DNA from: Novosphingobium profundi
Lineage (GTDB): Bacteria > Pseudomonadota > Alphaproteobacteria > Sphingomonadales > Sphingomonadaceae
Length of the DNA: 64,000 nt
Direction of reading: 5' to 3'
Assembly: GCF_020524485.1 (NCBI RefSeq)
Contig: NZ_JAIVLF010000001.1
Coordinates: 124,001 to 188,000 of the forward strand
Below are positions 15,600 to 25,145 of this stretch, piece after piece (positions within the stretch are counted from its first letter, which is position 1; the number at the start of each line of letters is the position of its first letter). A program made the translations under genes and the position numbers. The notes below the pieces were generated by a model. The model was not told the DNA's origin and ran no database searches. It worked only from the letters and a program-made list of their open reading frames with translations.

Positions 15600-16115
15600 C
15601 TACTGGACGTTCCCGAGGTTCGCCGAGATCGCCTCGAGCGTGGCATTGACCTGCCGCAACTGCTCGTCGGAGAGGCCGGCGAAAGTGGCCTCTTCGCTGA
15701 GCGTCGCGACATCGCTCAGCGTGCCGGTCAGTTCCTGCCCCTTGGGCGTCAGGTAGATGGCGTGGGCGCGGCGGTCGTCGTGCTTGCGTTTGCGTTCGAC
15801 CATGCCCTCGGCGATCAGCCGGTCGACGAGGCGCCCGGCGGAGACCTCCGAGATTTCCAGTGTCTCGGCGATGACCCTTTGCGTGGCGCCGGGGCGGGAG
15901 GAGACGACGGCAATGACCGTCCATTGTGAGCGGGTGACGCCCAGTTCGGCAATCGCCTCGTCGAAGTGCTTGCGCATGAGCCGCGAGACGATCGCCATCT
16001 TGAGCGCCACGTCGCGCTTGAGCGTGTCGGGCGCGGCCTTGCCGCTGTCCGTCCCGGACGTATCGGGGAGGCCCGGGCAGGTGGCCGAGGCCGCGTGGGG
16101 CAGCGGGCCGCTCAC
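15600..16115 (-). CDS. MarR-family transcriptional regulator
   Basis: Regulator of 171 aa with a central winged helix (LGVTRSQWTVIAVV, then VIAETLEISEVSAGRLVDRL and the wing VERKRKHDDRRAHAIYLT). MarR proteins are usually dimeric repressors released by aromatic or acyl ligands, sometimes acyl-CoAs. The start is a GTG at 16115 that overlaps the thiolase stop as GTGA, so the regulator is translationally coupled to the thiolase. The frame remains open upstream inside the thiolase but without features. The first ~35 residues are poorly ordered. It is a paralogue of the MarR at 56213, sharing SAGR-VDRL in the recognition helix. Confidence 0.88.
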   Translation of the reverse strand: MSGPLPHAASATCPGLPDTSGTDSGKAAPDTLKRDVALKMAIVSRLMRKHFDEAIAELGVTRSQWTVIAVVSSRPGATQRVIAETLEISEVSAGRLVDRLIAEGMVERKRKHDDRRAHAIYLTPKGQELTGTLSDVATLSEEATFAGLSDEQLRQVNATLEAISANLGNVQ

Positions 16116-17368
16116 ACCCTTTCGATGATGATCGCGGGGGCCATGCCGCCAGCCGCGCACATCGTGACTAGGGCGTAGCGCCCGCCGGTGCGTTCCAGTT
16201 CGTCGAGCGCGGTGCCGATGAGGACCGCGCCCGTGGCCCCAATGGGGTGGCCCAGCGCGATGGCGCCGCCATTGGGGTTCACCTTCTCGCGCGCAAGGCC
16301 AAGATCGCGGATGAATTTCTCGACGACGACCGCGAAGGCCTCGTTCACTTCCCACACGTCGATGTCGTCCGGGGTGAGCCGGGCGCGGGCAAGCGCCTTG
16401 CGCGCGGCGGGGACCGGCCCGTTCAGCATGAGCGTAGGGTCATCGCCGATGTTGATGGCCGTCACCACGCGGGCTCGCGGGGCGAGGCCGTGCGCCTTGG
16501 CGTATCCGGGCGAGGCTAGGAGCAGCGCGGCGGCCCCGTCGACCACGCCCGAGGATGTGCCGACATGGTGGACGGCCGTGAACTCGAGATCGGGATAGCG
16601 CCTGCGGATCTGGCCGGCAAAGCTCGTGCCCTCGCGCGTGGCGGGCAGATCGTAGAACATGGCAAAGGCGGGTTTCAGCTCGGCGAGGCCCTCGGCGGTG
16701 GTCTGGGGGCGGGGATATTCCTCGTGGTCGAGCAGGACCTTTCCGTCTGCGTCGGTCACGAAGGCGAGCGAGCCCTCGAAGCGCCCTTGTGCGATGGCCT
16801 GTGCCGCGCGGCGCTGGCTTTCGAGCCCGAAGGCGTCGAGCTCGGCGCGCGAGATCCCTTCCATCGCGGCAATGGCATCGGCCGCAACGCCCTGGTTGGT
16901 CTGGGGATGGCGGGCATCGAGCGAGGGGTTGTTGGTGCCAAGGCCCCCGGCAATATGCACCTTCTTCTCGCGCAGCATCGTGCCGTAGTCGACGACATGG
17001 CTCATCATTTCGCTGCCCCCGGCAACCACGCAGTCTTCCAGGCCCGCCATGATCTGGCCTGCCGCAAGGCTGGTGGCGGTGAGGCCCGAGGCGCAGAAGC
17101 GGTCGAGCGTGACGCCGCTGACCGTCACATCGTAGCCCGCATCGAGCGCGGCCATGCGGCCAAGATCGCCGCCCTGCAGGCCCATCTGCGCGCTGGTGCC
17201 CCAGATCACGTCGTTGATGGTCGCGGTGTCGAGGCCGTTGCGCGCGCGGATCGCGGCGAGCACCGTGCGGGCGATGTGCTGGGGGTGCAGGCCCGAATAG
17301 GCGCCCTTGCCGGTCTTTCCGATGGCGCGCGGCGTACGCACCGCGTCGATGATGTAGGCCTCGGCCAT
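16112..17368 (-). CDS. Thiolase (acetyl-CoA C-acyltransferase)
   Basis: Thiolase of 418 aa that cleaves 3-ketoacyl-CoA to acetyl- or propionyl-CoA. Nucleophile C92 is in DRFCASGL, the second catalytic set is H374 in [14 protein letters not shown], and C404 is in MCAAGG; N-terminal EAYIIDAVRTPRA is typical. The ATG at 17368 has GGGGAGAG upstream. The stop overlaps the start of the MarR gene. It is divergent from the MFS exporter at 17619 over a ~250-base gap that probably holds both promoters. It belongs to the degradative FadA-like type; the chain preference is not visible. Confidence 0.93.
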   Translation of the reverse strand: MAEAYIIDAVRTPRAIGKTGKGAYSGLHPQHIARTVLAAIRARNGLDTATINDVIWGTSAQMGLQGGDLGRMAALDAGYDVTVSGVTLDRFCASGLTATSLAAGQIMAGLEDCVVAGGSEMMSHVVDYGTMLREKKVHIAGGLGTNNPSLDARHPQTNQGVAADAIAAMEGISRAELDAFGLESQRRAAQAIAQGRFEGSLAFVTDADGKVLLDHEEYPRPQTTAEGLAELKPAFAMFYDLPATREGTSFAGQIRRRYPDLEFTAVHHVGTSSGVVDGAAALLLASPGYAKAHGLAPRARVVTAINIGDDPTLMLNGPVPAARKALARARLTPDDIDVWEVNEAFAVVVEKFIRDLGLAREKVNPNGGAIALGHPIGATGAVLIGTALDELERTGGRYALVTMCAAGGMAPAIIIERV

Positions 17369-17618
17369 GCAAGCTCTCCCCTGGCAACTGGCGGTCCCTG
17401 CCACGCGCTGTTCCGCTGGACGGACTGCGTGCGCGTGCATCTTGGTCTGGCACCGCAGGCGGGATAGGCCAAGGCTCGGGCGCGTGTGCGGGCCATATCT
17501 CCGCCGGGGCGATGGCGCGTCGAATATGGCTGGACCTGTCAGGCACGGGGCCGGATCATCGCGGGATGAAACGAGAATGCGCACCAGGGATGGGCGAGCT
17601 AGGAACGGGGCAGAGGTG

Positions 17619-19331
17619 ATGGCTGAGGACGCGAAGGACGTGCAGGGGACAGCGCCCGGGACCGCGTCAGGTACCGCGCGCGAATCCGAAGCGCCGCCCG
17701 GGACATTCGCGCCGCTGGCCGTCGCGCCGTTCCGGCGCATCTGGTCGAGCAGTGTGTGCTCCAATCTCGGCCACCAGATCCTGGGCGTGGCCGCGGCCTG
17801 GGAAATGACCCGCCTTACCGATTCTCCAGCCATGGTGGCCGGAGTGCAGACCGCGCTCATGCTGCCGCTCATGCTGGTGGCGCTGCCCGCAGGCGCACTG
17901 GCGGACATGTTCGACAGGCGCATCGTGGCCATGTGCGGCCTGGCCTTTGCCTGCCTTGGCGGCAGCGTCATGGCGCTGTGCGGGCTTCTGGGGCTGGTCA
18001 CGCCCTGGCTCATGCTGGGCCTCATCTTCGCAATCGGCTCGGGCGTTGCGCTCTTCGGTCCGGCCTGGCAGGCCTCGATCAGCGAACTGGTCCCGCCCCG
18101 CCTGCTCCCTCCTGCGGTGGCGCTGGGTTCGGTCAGCTTCAACCTGGCGCGCTCGGTTGGCCCTGCCATCGGTGGCTTCCTGGTGCTGGCCGCAGGCGCG
18201 CACGTGGCCTTCGGGGCCAATGCGATCGGGTACATTCCCTTCCTCCTTGCCTTCTATTTCTGGAAGCGCGAGCAACCCGCCTCGCGCCTGCCACCTGAAA
18301 GCCTGGGGCGTGCGCTCGTCTCGGGCATGCGCTTCGCATTGCACGCAGGCGGGGTGCGCAATGCCATCGTGCGTGTTTTCCTATTCGGCTTTTGCGTGGC
18401 GACGGCCTCCGCGCTCGCCCCGCTGATCGCGCGCGACCAGCTCGCGGGCGACGCGGCGTCCTATGGCGTTCTCCTGGGCGCGGGCGGTGTCGGTGCGATC
18501 CTGGGCTCGCTCTCGACCGCGACCCTGCGCGCGCGGCTGGGGCCTGAGCTCGCCATCCGGATCGGCACGCTGGTGACCGCGGGTGCGCTTGTCGGCATTG
18601 CCTATAGCCGCTCGATCTGGGTCGCGGCACCGTGCTTCCTACTCCAGGGCATGGGGACGATGATGGTGCTTGCGATGCTCAACGTGGCTGTCCAGCTTTC
18701 GGCCCCGCGCTGGGTGACGGCGCGCGCGCTCTCGCTTTATTCCTCGGCGGTGACGGGGGGGATCGCGCTGGGCTCGATCGGTTGGGGCGCGATCAGCAAC
18801 GGGCTTGGCCTTCAGACGACGGTGCTGGTCTCGGGCCTGGCACTGGCAGCGACGGTGGCGCTGGGCTTCGTCCTGCCCATGGCGCACGAGGGCGAGGACC
18901 GCCGCGCGCCGGTGTCGCTGGGCAAGAGCCCCGAGGTGGCGCTGGGGCTGACCGCGCGCTCCGGGCCGGTCGAGATCGAGATCGACTACCGGGTGGAGCC
19001 TGCCAATGCGCGCGAGTTCTTCCGCCTGATGCAGGACGTGGGCAAGGCGCGGCGGCGCAACGGCGGCTTTGCCTGGTCGCTGGCGCGCGATATCGCGGAC
19101 ACGCAGCTGTGGATCGAGCGCTACGAATGCCCGACCTGGGGTGACTATCTGCACATGCGCAACCGCTTCACCCAAGCCGACCTCGATCTCCAGGAAAAGG
19201 TCGAGACTTTCAATACGCTGCGCGATGGGTCGCGGCTGCGTCGGCGGTTGATGCGGCCCTTCGGATCGGTGCGCTGGCGCGCCGAGGTGCCTGACCCCGG
19301 CCCCGATCAGCCTCGCCCCTTCAGCTACTGA
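17619..19331 (+). CDS. MFS transporter (MFS_3/EntS-like) with C-terminal soluble domain
   Basis: Inner-membrane protein of 570 aa: about 12 hydrophobic segments between residues ~35 and ~430, with DMFDRR in the usual cytoplasmic loop after helix 2, then a soluble C-terminal domain of ~120 residues (VEIEIDYRVEPANAREFF, later LWIERYE) of the antibiotic-biosynthesis-monooxygenase-like type found fused in this subfamily. The role is likely efflux. The start is uncertain: ATG 17619 is used, but ATG 17577 is in frame with a possible ribosome site. It is divergent from the thiolase and followed after 90 bases by a P450, whose own promoter lies in that gap. Confidence 0.85.
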   Translation: MAEDAKDVQGTAPGTASGTARESEAPPGTFAPLAVAPFRRIWSSSVCSNLGHQILGVAAAWEMTRLTDSPAMVAGVQTALMLPLMLVALPAGALADMFDRRIVAMCGLAFACLGGSVMALCGLLGLVTPWLMLGLIFAIGSGVALFGPAWQASISELVPPRLLPPAVALGSVSFNLARSVGPAIGGFLVLAAGAHVAFGANAIGYIPFLLAFYFWKREQPASRLPPESLGRALVSGMRFALHAGGVRNAIVRVFLFGFCVATASALAPLIARDQLAGDAASYGVLLGAGGVGAILGSLSTATLRARLGPELAIRIGTLVTAGALVGIAYSRSIWVAAPCFLLQGMGTMMVLAMLNVAVQLSAPRWVTARALSLYSSAVTGGIALGSIGWGAISNGLGLQTTVLVSGLALAATVALGFVLPMAHEGEDRRAPVSLGKSPEVALGLTARSGPVEIEIDYRVEPANAREFFRLMQDVGKARRRNGGFAWSLARDIADTQLWIERYECPTWGDYLHMRNRFTQADLDLQEKVETFNTLRDGSRLRRRLMRPFGSVRWRAEVPDPGPDQPRPFSY

Positions 19332-19356
19332 GGCGCGCCTCGTAGCTTCCCCGATC

Positions 19357-19385
19357 TTGACGGGCCTTCGTCTCGATATGATACT
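19357..19385 (+). promoter_or_regulatory. Sigma-70-like promoter of the second P450 gene
   Basis: TTGACG (19357-19362), 17-base spacer, GATACT (19380-19385), with the P450 start at 19422 about 30 bases beyond the expected transcript start. A 6-bp inverted repeat, TATGAT (19377-19382) and ATCATA (19392-19397), overlaps the -10 and could be an operator. Confidence 0.45.
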
Positions 19386-19421
19386 TCGCACATCATAACA
19401 AAAGAGCGAGGAGAGGGGACG

Positions 19422-20591
19422 ATGGAGGCACAGGCTCTTGCAGACCATCGCAAGTCGGCCGCCGTGGCGCAGGAGGGGTTTCGTCTCGACGCCAAGGCGC
19501 GGCGGCTGGCGAGCTTGCGGGAATCGCGCGCCGCGCTGCGCAGCGCTGGCCTGCTTCAGGACGGTCCGGGATCGGAGGATGTGGCTGGGGGTAACCCCGA
19601 GCACGTCCCTGTCTTCTATCTCGACGGGCCTGCGCACGCGCAGCGCCGTGCGGCCATCGCCCGTTTTTTCACGCCCAAGGCGATCCAGACTCGCTACCGT
19701 ACGATCATGGAGGAGACGACCGCGCGCCTGCTCGATGATCTGCGCGCGACCGGCTCGGCCCGGCTCGACCGCATCGCCTTTGAGCTGACGGTGGCGGTGG
19801 CCGCGAACATCGTCGGCCTGACCGAGACCTCGCCCAGCCAGATGGCGCCGCGTCTCCAGTGCCTGCTGCGCACCGCGTTCAGTCCGGCGACGGGACTCGG
19901 CAAGCTGCGCGACCGGATCATCCGAAGCGTCTACGGCGTCTGGTTCTACCACGCCGATGTGCGCCCGGCCGTGGCGCGGCGGCGGGCCGAGCCGGGCGAT
20001 GACATCATCTCGCAGTGCCTCGCCAAGGGCTATTCCGACAAGGCCATCCTGATCGAGTGCATGACCTATGCGACCGCGGGCATGGTCACGACGCGCGAAT
20101 TCATCGTTATGGTGGCCTGGCACCTGTTCGACAATCCCGAACTGCGCGCCCAGTTCCTGGACGGCGACGAGGAGGCGCAGATGGCGATCCTCCTGGAAAT
20201 CCTGCGGCTCGAACCGATTGCCTCGGTGCTCTACCGCCGCGCGGGTGAAGGCCTGTGCGACCAGGCGCTGGGCGAGGTTCCGGGCGGCGAGCGGCTTGCG
20301 ATCGACCTTCGCGCGGTCCACGGCGATGCGCAGTCGGTGGGCGCCTGCCCCCATGCGATCGATGCCGAGCGTGCGCGGCGCGAAGGGCAGAAGGCCGAGT
20401 TTCTGAGCTTCGGCGATGGGCCGCACCACTGTCCCGGCTGGCAGGTGGCGCTCCACGAGACCCGAACCTTCATCGATCAGCTGCTGCGCGTGCCCGGTAT
20501 CGCGATGGCCCGCGCGCCCGATATCATCTGGAATGCACAGTTGATGAGCTACGAACTGCGCGACGCCCGGCTCACCTGCAGTAGGGCGTGA
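19422..20591 (+). CDS. Cytochrome P450
   Basis: P450 of 389 aa, shorter and quite unlike the one at 1328. Heme loop FGDGPHHCPG with ligand C337, E259-x2-R262 in the K helix, and the I-helix region TAGMVTTREF (the acid of the usual acid-Thr pair is replaced; T223 and T224 follow). The GPHHCPG loop and short N-terminus recall the CYP group found in sphingomonad catabolic plasmids; this is recall only. AGGGGAC precedes the ATG at 19422. It is followed by a TonB receptor, MFS importer and CMD-like gene, so it is likely to oxygenate an imported hydrophobic compound. The ferredoxin at 859 could serve it. Confidence 0.9.
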   Translation: MEAQALADHRKSAAVAQEGFRLDAKARRLASLRESRAALRSAGLLQDGPGSEDVAGGNPEHVPVFYLDGPAHAQRRAAIARFFTPKAIQTRYRTIMEETTARLLDDLRATGSARLDRIAFELTVAVAANIVGLTETSPSQMAPRLQCLLRTAFSPATGLGKLRDRIIRSVYGVWFYHADVRPAVARRRAEPGDDIISQCLAKGYSDKAILIECMTYATAGMVTTREFIVMVAWHLFDNPELRAQFLDGDEEAQMAILLEILRLEPIASVLYRRAGEGLCDQALGEVPGGERLAIDLRAVHGDAQSVGACPHAIDAERARREGQKAEFLSFGDGPHHCPGWQVALHETRTFIDQLLRVPGIAMARAPDIIWNAQLMSYELRDARLTCSRA

Positions 20592-20727
20592 TCGCCGGAG
20601 CGAACTTTGCCCTTTCCTTGTGACAGGCCACGGGGCGCGATCTAACCTCGCGTCCTGAGAGAGTGCATGGACGTGACGGCGCCAGGAGCGCGCCTGTCAT
20701 GAGCCGTGCCCGAAAGGGGAGAAGGGT

Positions 20728-22950
20728 GTGAGGACCCGAAGGGCTTTTCTTGCAACGGCGTCATGCCTGCCGCTCGCGCTGGCCGTCGCGCCTGTCGCGG
20801 CGCAGGACAGGGCATCCGGGACCACCATTCCTCAGGATGAGAGCATCCAGGCCGAGCGGGTCATCGTCGTGACCGCGCAGCGCCGCGCCGAGGCGCAGGT
20901 CGACGTGCCGATCTCGATCACCGCGCTCGATGCCGGGATGCTCGAAACCGCCAATGTGCGCGAGCTTTCGGGCATCCAGAGCATGGTCCCTGCGCTGCGC
21001 TTTGATCGCCAGAGCCAGTTCGTCCAGCCCACCATCCGCGGTGTCGGGACCAGCATCACCACTTCGGGCGGGGGCTCGAACGTCGGGATCTATGTCGACG
21101 GCTTCTATTCGCCCAACCCGGCCGAGGCTGACTTCGACCTGCTCAAGGTGCGCAGCGTGCAGGTCCTCAAAGGCCCGCAAGGGACGCTCTTCGGCCGGAA
21201 CACCACGGGCGGGGCGATCCTGGTCGAGACCGCCGATCCCAGTGTCGATCCGGCGATGGAATTTCGCGCCTCGCTCGCCAGCTTCGAGGCGATACGCGCG
21301 CAAGGCTATGTCACGACAGGGCTGACCGACAGCCTCGCGCTCGACCTCGAAGTTAACTACGCGACCGGCAAGGCCTATCAGCGCAACATTGCAAGCGGTG
21401 CGCGGGACCGGCGTTACCGCAACTGGCAGGTGCGTACGGGCCTCAAGCTGGATCTGGGCGATGTCACCGCCAAGCTGCGCTACCAGCATGTCGAGACCGA
21501 CGATCCGCGCCCCCTGCTCTACAACATCTTCGTCGACGATGTGCTGGGCGTCGGGGCGCCCAGCTTCGCGCCGCCCTCCACCTACACCACCGATCCCGAC
21601 TTCTACGCACCGGGGCCGGATCGCAGTTTCATCACGACCAACAACGACATCGTGCAGCTGACGCTCGAGGCGGATCTGGGCTTTGCCGATCTCGCCTCCT
21701 TCACCCAGTACCGCGATCAGGACGTTGATGCCTCGCTCGATCTCGACAAGACCGCGCTGACGATCTTCCAGTACGGCCTGCCGGTCTTCAACCGCACCTT
21801 CACGCAGGAATTCCTGCTGACCTCCAAGCCGGGCCCGGCGCTGCAATACACCGCGGGGCTGTTCTACCTGTTCAATTCGGACCGCTACAAGACGTACGCG
21901 GACAACGCCGTACCGCTGGGCTTTGGCCGGGTGCGCCTGGGCGGTTCGGACGCGCCTACGCGCAGCTACGCGGCCTTCGTCGACCTCACCTACGAAGTCA
22001 CGCCCAGCCTCTTCGTGACAGGCGGCCTGCGCTATGCCCACGACACGATCACCAATGCGTTCTACAACGTGGGGGAGGAGGCCTTCGACGTTGCGGACGT
22101 GAAGAGTGACCGCTTCACCCCGCGTCTTGTGGTACGTTACAAGCCGAGCGATACGACCAGCATCTACGCTTCCTACGCGCGCGGCTACAAGGCGGCGATC
22201 CTCGATGTCGGCGGCTCGTGCCAGAACCCGCCCGACTTCGTGTGCAACGATGTCTCGCCCGAGAACATCGATGCCTTCGAGATCGGCTTCAAGACCGAGA
22301 GCGAGCTGCTCAGCTTCGAGGCGGCGGCCTTCTACTACGACTACCGCAACCTGCAGGTCTCGCTCTTCACCGATGGCCGGGCCGAGATCATCAACGCCGC
22401 CAAGGCCGAGGTCTACGGCGCAGAAGCCGCGCTGGCGCTGCGGCTGGGCGGTGGGTTTTCGATCACCGCGGGCGGCGCCTATGTCCATGGCCGCTATACG
22501 GACTTCCCGGGCGCCCCGGTCTACATGCCCTGCGCCGATTTCGGGCCGGATGTTGCGGCCTCGTGCGCGGGCAGCGGTGTGTCCTATCTCAATGTGCCGG
22601 TCGATCTGAAGAACGTCGACATGCAGCGCACGCCCGAATTTACCGGCAATTTGGGCGCGCGCTGGGAAGTGGGACTGGCTGGCGGCGAACTCGCGCTGTC
22701 GGGCAACTTCTACTACACGTCCTCGTTCTTCTTCGGCCCGTCGGGCACCCAGTTCCAGGGCGGTGACTACGAGACCCTCGCGCTGCGCGCGCAGTGGGAC
22801 GACCCTGAAAGCCGCTTCTTCCTCGCCGTCTTCGGCGACAACGTGACCGACAGCCGCTACGTCAATCAGGTCCAGTACAACAACTTCGGTTTCGGCGCGA
22901 CTTGGAGCCAGCCTCGCACCTGGGGTGTCGAGATCGGCTACAGGTACTGA
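20728..22950 (+). CDS. TonB-dependent outer-membrane receptor
   Basis: Outer-membrane active transporter of 740 aa. A signal peptide covers residues ~1-25 (ending in PVAAQ), followed by a TonB-box-like ERVIVVTAQ, a plug domain (about 45-160, with PTIRGVGT and VLKGPQGTLFGRNTTGGAI), then a 22-strand barrel rich in aromatic residues ending in a terminal Tyr (EIGYRY). It starts with GTG at 20728, with GGGGAGAAGG just upstream. In sphingomonads such receptors are numerous and often import hydrophobic carbon sources rather than iron. The flanking P450 and MFS genes favour a catabolic substrate. A 136-base gap upstream probably contains the promoter. Confidence 0.95.
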   Translation: MRTRRAFLATASCLPLALAVAPVAAQDRASGTTIPQDESIQAERVIVVTAQRRAEAQVDVPISITALDAGMLETANVRELSGIQSMVPALRFDRQSQFVQPTIRGVGTSITTSGGGSNVGIYVDGFYSPNPAEADFDLLKVRSVQVLKGPQGTLFGRNTTGGAILVETADPSVDPAMEFRASLASFEAIRAQGYVTTGLTDSLALDLEVNYATGKAYQRNIASGARDRRYRNWQVRTGLKLDLGDVTAKLRYQHVETDDPRPLLYNIFVDDVLGVGAPSFAPPSTYTTDPDFYAPGPDRSFITTNNDIVQLTLEADLGFADLASFTQYRDQDVDASLDLDKTALTIFQYGLPVFNRTFTQEFLLTSKPGPALQYTAGLFYLFNSDRYKTYADNAVPLGFGRVRLGGSDAPTRSYAAFVDLTYEVTPSLFVTGGLRYAHDTITNAFYNVGEEAFDVADVKSDRFTPRLVVRYKPSDTTSIYASYARGYKAAILDVGGSCQNPPDFVCNDVSPENIDAFEIGFKTESELLSFEAAAFYYDYRNLQVSLFTDGRAEIINAAKAEVYGAEAALALRLGGGFSITAGGAYVHGRYTDFPGAPVYMPCADFGPDVAASCAGSGVSYLNVPVDLKNVDMQRTPEFTGNLGARWEVGLAGGELALSGNFYYTSSFFFGPSGTQFQGGDYETLALRAQWDDPESRFFLAVFGDNVTDSRYVNQVQYNNFGFGATWSQPRTWGVEIGYRY

Positions 22951-22955
22951 GGCGC

Positions 22956-24350
22956 GTGCTGACCAACACCTCCATCGCCGAGGGCGAGGTGGCGACCGCA
23001 GGGGGGGGCGTTCCAACTGGCGCGCCGCCCGAACTTCCGGGCATGGCCTACCGCGCCTATGTCCTCGCGCTCCTGACGCTGATCTCGGCGCTGAGCGCGG
23101 TGGACCGGCAGATCCTCGACATCCTGGTCGAGCCGATCCGCGCCGACTTCGGCCTTTCCGACGGCCAGCTCGGTGCGCTCAACGGCATCGCCTATGCGGG
23201 GGTCTACGCGCTCGCCGTGATCCCGCTCGCGCGGCTGGCGGATCGCTATCCGCGCAAGATCGTGATTGCAGCCGGCATCGTCATCTGGAGCCTCGCTACG
23301 ACCGCCTCCAGCCTTGCCCGCAATTTCACCCACCTGTTCGTCGCGCGCATGGGCGTGGGGCTGGGTGAGGGGGGCCTCAGTTCCCCCGGCCCCGCGCTCC
23401 TGTCCGATCTGTTCCCGCGTCACCAGCGCGGTACGGTAACCTCGATCTACATGACCGGCCCCGCGATCGGGATGGGCCTGGCCTATGCGATTGGTGGCTA
23501 CGTGGTGGCCGCCTATGGCTGGCGGGCGGCGTTCCTGGTTGCCGGGCTTCCCGGTCTGGTCCTGGCCGCCTTGTTCTATCTCACCGTGCGCAACGTGCCC
23601 AAGGGCCTGGCGGACGGGTTGCGCGCCGATCCCCCGCAGCCGGGGCTGGGACGCACGCTCAAGGCTATCGCGGCCTTGCGCACGATCCTCTGGATGATCG
23701 TTGCGCTCGCCTGCCTCGCGCTCATGGTCAACGGGCTGCTGCGCTGGATTCCGGCCTATCTCACCCGCACGCAGGGGCTCGCGCCGGTCGAGTTCGGCGC
23801 CTGGCTTGGCGCAGCAGTGGGGACGGGCAGTTTTGTCGGGCACCTTGTCGGCGGGCCGCTCGCCGATTGGGTGGGACGCCGTGATCCGCGCCGCCAGATG
23901 GGGATTGGCATTGCCGCCAGTCTGGGGGCTGCGCTCACCATCGTTGTGCTCTTCAACGCGCCTTCGATGGCCGTCTTCTATGGCCTTGCGGGCTTTCTGT
24001 CCTTTACCGGGGGGATCTTCGCTGCCCCGCTCATCATGGTCTGCACCACACTGCCGCCGGTCTGGGCCCGCGCGACGACGGCGGCGATGACGCTGATGGC
24101 GGTCTATCTCGTGGGCTATGGTTTCGGACCGGCGCTGCTGGGCGTCCTCAGCGATGCGCTCGCCCCGTCCTTTGGGGAGGATGCGCTGCGCATTGCGCTC
24201 CTCTCCAGCACGGTCCTGGCGCTTCCCGCCACCTTCAGCTTCGCCATGGCCGCACGCCACTACCGCGCAGACCTTGCCGAGAGCGAACGCCAGCTCGCCC
24301 GCGATGCCGGGCGGCCCGACATCCCCAATCCCGACAGGGAGACCCCGTGA
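22956..24350 (+). CDS. MFS transporter, spinster-like
   Basis: Inner-membrane permease of 464 aa with 12 predicted helices; helix 1 is followed by SAVDRQILDILVEPIRADFG, typical of the spinster-like/aromatic-acid MFS group, and loop 2-3 has RLADRYPRK. It probably moves the TonB-receptor substrate across the inner membrane. The start is uncertain: GTG 22956, six bases after the receptor stop, is preferred, giving a 29-residue polar leader that contains an eight-G run (23001-23008); ATG 23043 just before the first helix is the alternative but has no ribosome site. The stop overlaps the next gene (TGATG), so they are coupled. Confidence 0.88.
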   Translation: MLTNTSIAEGEVATAGGGVPTGAPPELPGMAYRAYVLALLTLISALSAVDRQILDILVEPIRADFGLSDGQLGALNGIAYAGVYALAVIPLARLADRYPRKIVIAAGIVIWSLATTASSLARNFTHLFVARMGVGLGEGGLSSPGPALLSDLFPRHQRGTVTSIYMTGPAIGMGLAYAIGGYVVAAYGWRAAFLVAGLPGLVLAALFYLTVRNVPKGLADGLRADPPQPGLGRTLKAIAALRTILWMIVALACLALMVNGLLRWIPAYLTRTQGLAPVEFGAWLGAAVGTGSFVGHLVGGPLADWVGRRDPRRQMGIGIAASLGAALTIVVLFNAPSMAVFYGLAGFLSFTGGIFAAPLIMVCTTLPPVWARATTAAMTLMAVYLVGYGFGPALLGVLSDALAPSFGEDALRIALLSSTVLALPATFSFAMAARHYRADLAESERQLARDAGRPDIPNPDRETP

Positions 24351-25006
24351 TGACGACACCGCCCCGCCGCCTGCCCAATCTCCCCCGTGAAGAATGGACC
24401 GATCCTGCGCGCGAGGTCTTCGCCTTCTGGGGTGAGCCCAACGCGCGTGAGGAAGGCTCGCGCACCAACATCATGATGGTGCTGGCCAACCACCCGGACA
24501 TGGCCATGCCCTACAACCATTGGGCCAAGCACCTTCTGATGACCAACACGCTGCCCACCCGCGCGCTCGAACTTCTGATCCTGCGCGTCGCCTGGCGGGT
24601 GAAGAGCGCCTACGAATGGCACAACCATGTCGGTTACGGCCTCAACGCCGGTCTCACCCTTGAGGATATCGCCGCGATCCGCGACTACCCCGAAGGCGCG
24701 GGGCGCTGGGCCGAGGCGGACTGCCTCGTGCTCGATGCGGTCGATGACCTGATGGAGCGGCATAGCGTCTCGGACGCGACCTGGGAGGGGCTGGCGCGCC
24801 ACTACGACCGGCGCCAGATGATGGATCTGGTCATGTCCATTGGCCACTACGTGATGACGAGCTGGGCGCTGTCCTCCTTCGGCGTGCCGATAGAGGGCGA
24901 TGTCGACCCCATCGGCTTTGATCTCAGGACCGCCTCGGGCGACGGGCCGGCCCGTACCTTCAAGCCGGGCGAAGTCGATGATTGGGCGGAGCGCAACCAG
25001 GCCTGA
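24350..25006 (+). CDS. Carboxymuconolactone decarboxylase family protein
   Basis: Protein of 218 aa with the all-helical CMD/AhpD fold. The key helix reads ELLILRVAWRVKSAYEWHNH; the E-x2-H pair is kept, but the peroxidatic CxxC of AhpD is missing, so it is not a thiol peroxidase and belongs to the decarboxylase-like branch. Such proteins occur in many catabolic clusters without an assigned reaction. ATG 24350 overlaps the MFS stop (TGATG). The following gap of 139 bases before the lipoyl gene may hold another promoter. Confidence 0.85.
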   Translation: MTTPPRRLPNLPREEWTDPAREVFAFWGEPNAREEGSRTNIMMVLANHPDMAMPYNHWAKHLLMTNTLPTRALELLILRVAWRVKSAYEWHNHVGYGLNAGLTLEDIAAIRDYPEGAGRWAEADCLVLDAVDDLMERHSVSDATWEGLARHYDRRQMMDLVMSIGHYVMTSWALSSFGVPIEGDVDPIGFDLRTASGDGPARTFKPGEVDDWAERNQA

Positions 25007-25145
25007 GCGCTCATCCCCGGCCCGCGGGCCATCGCCGGGCCGATAGAATGGCGGGCAGGTAAACGCGCAATTGCAGCCGGTCGGGCGCGGGGTCAGAACA
25101 GATCCCGACATCACTTCACGAACATGAGGGCGGAGGCAGAGCAGC

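Noticed and set aside
20761..23016. A 751-codon open frame on the minus strand opposite the TonB receptor.
   Set aside because: It mirrors the codon structure of a high-GC gene, has no family features and a composition rich in R, G, A and E. The receptor on the plus strand has a signal peptide, plug and barrel.
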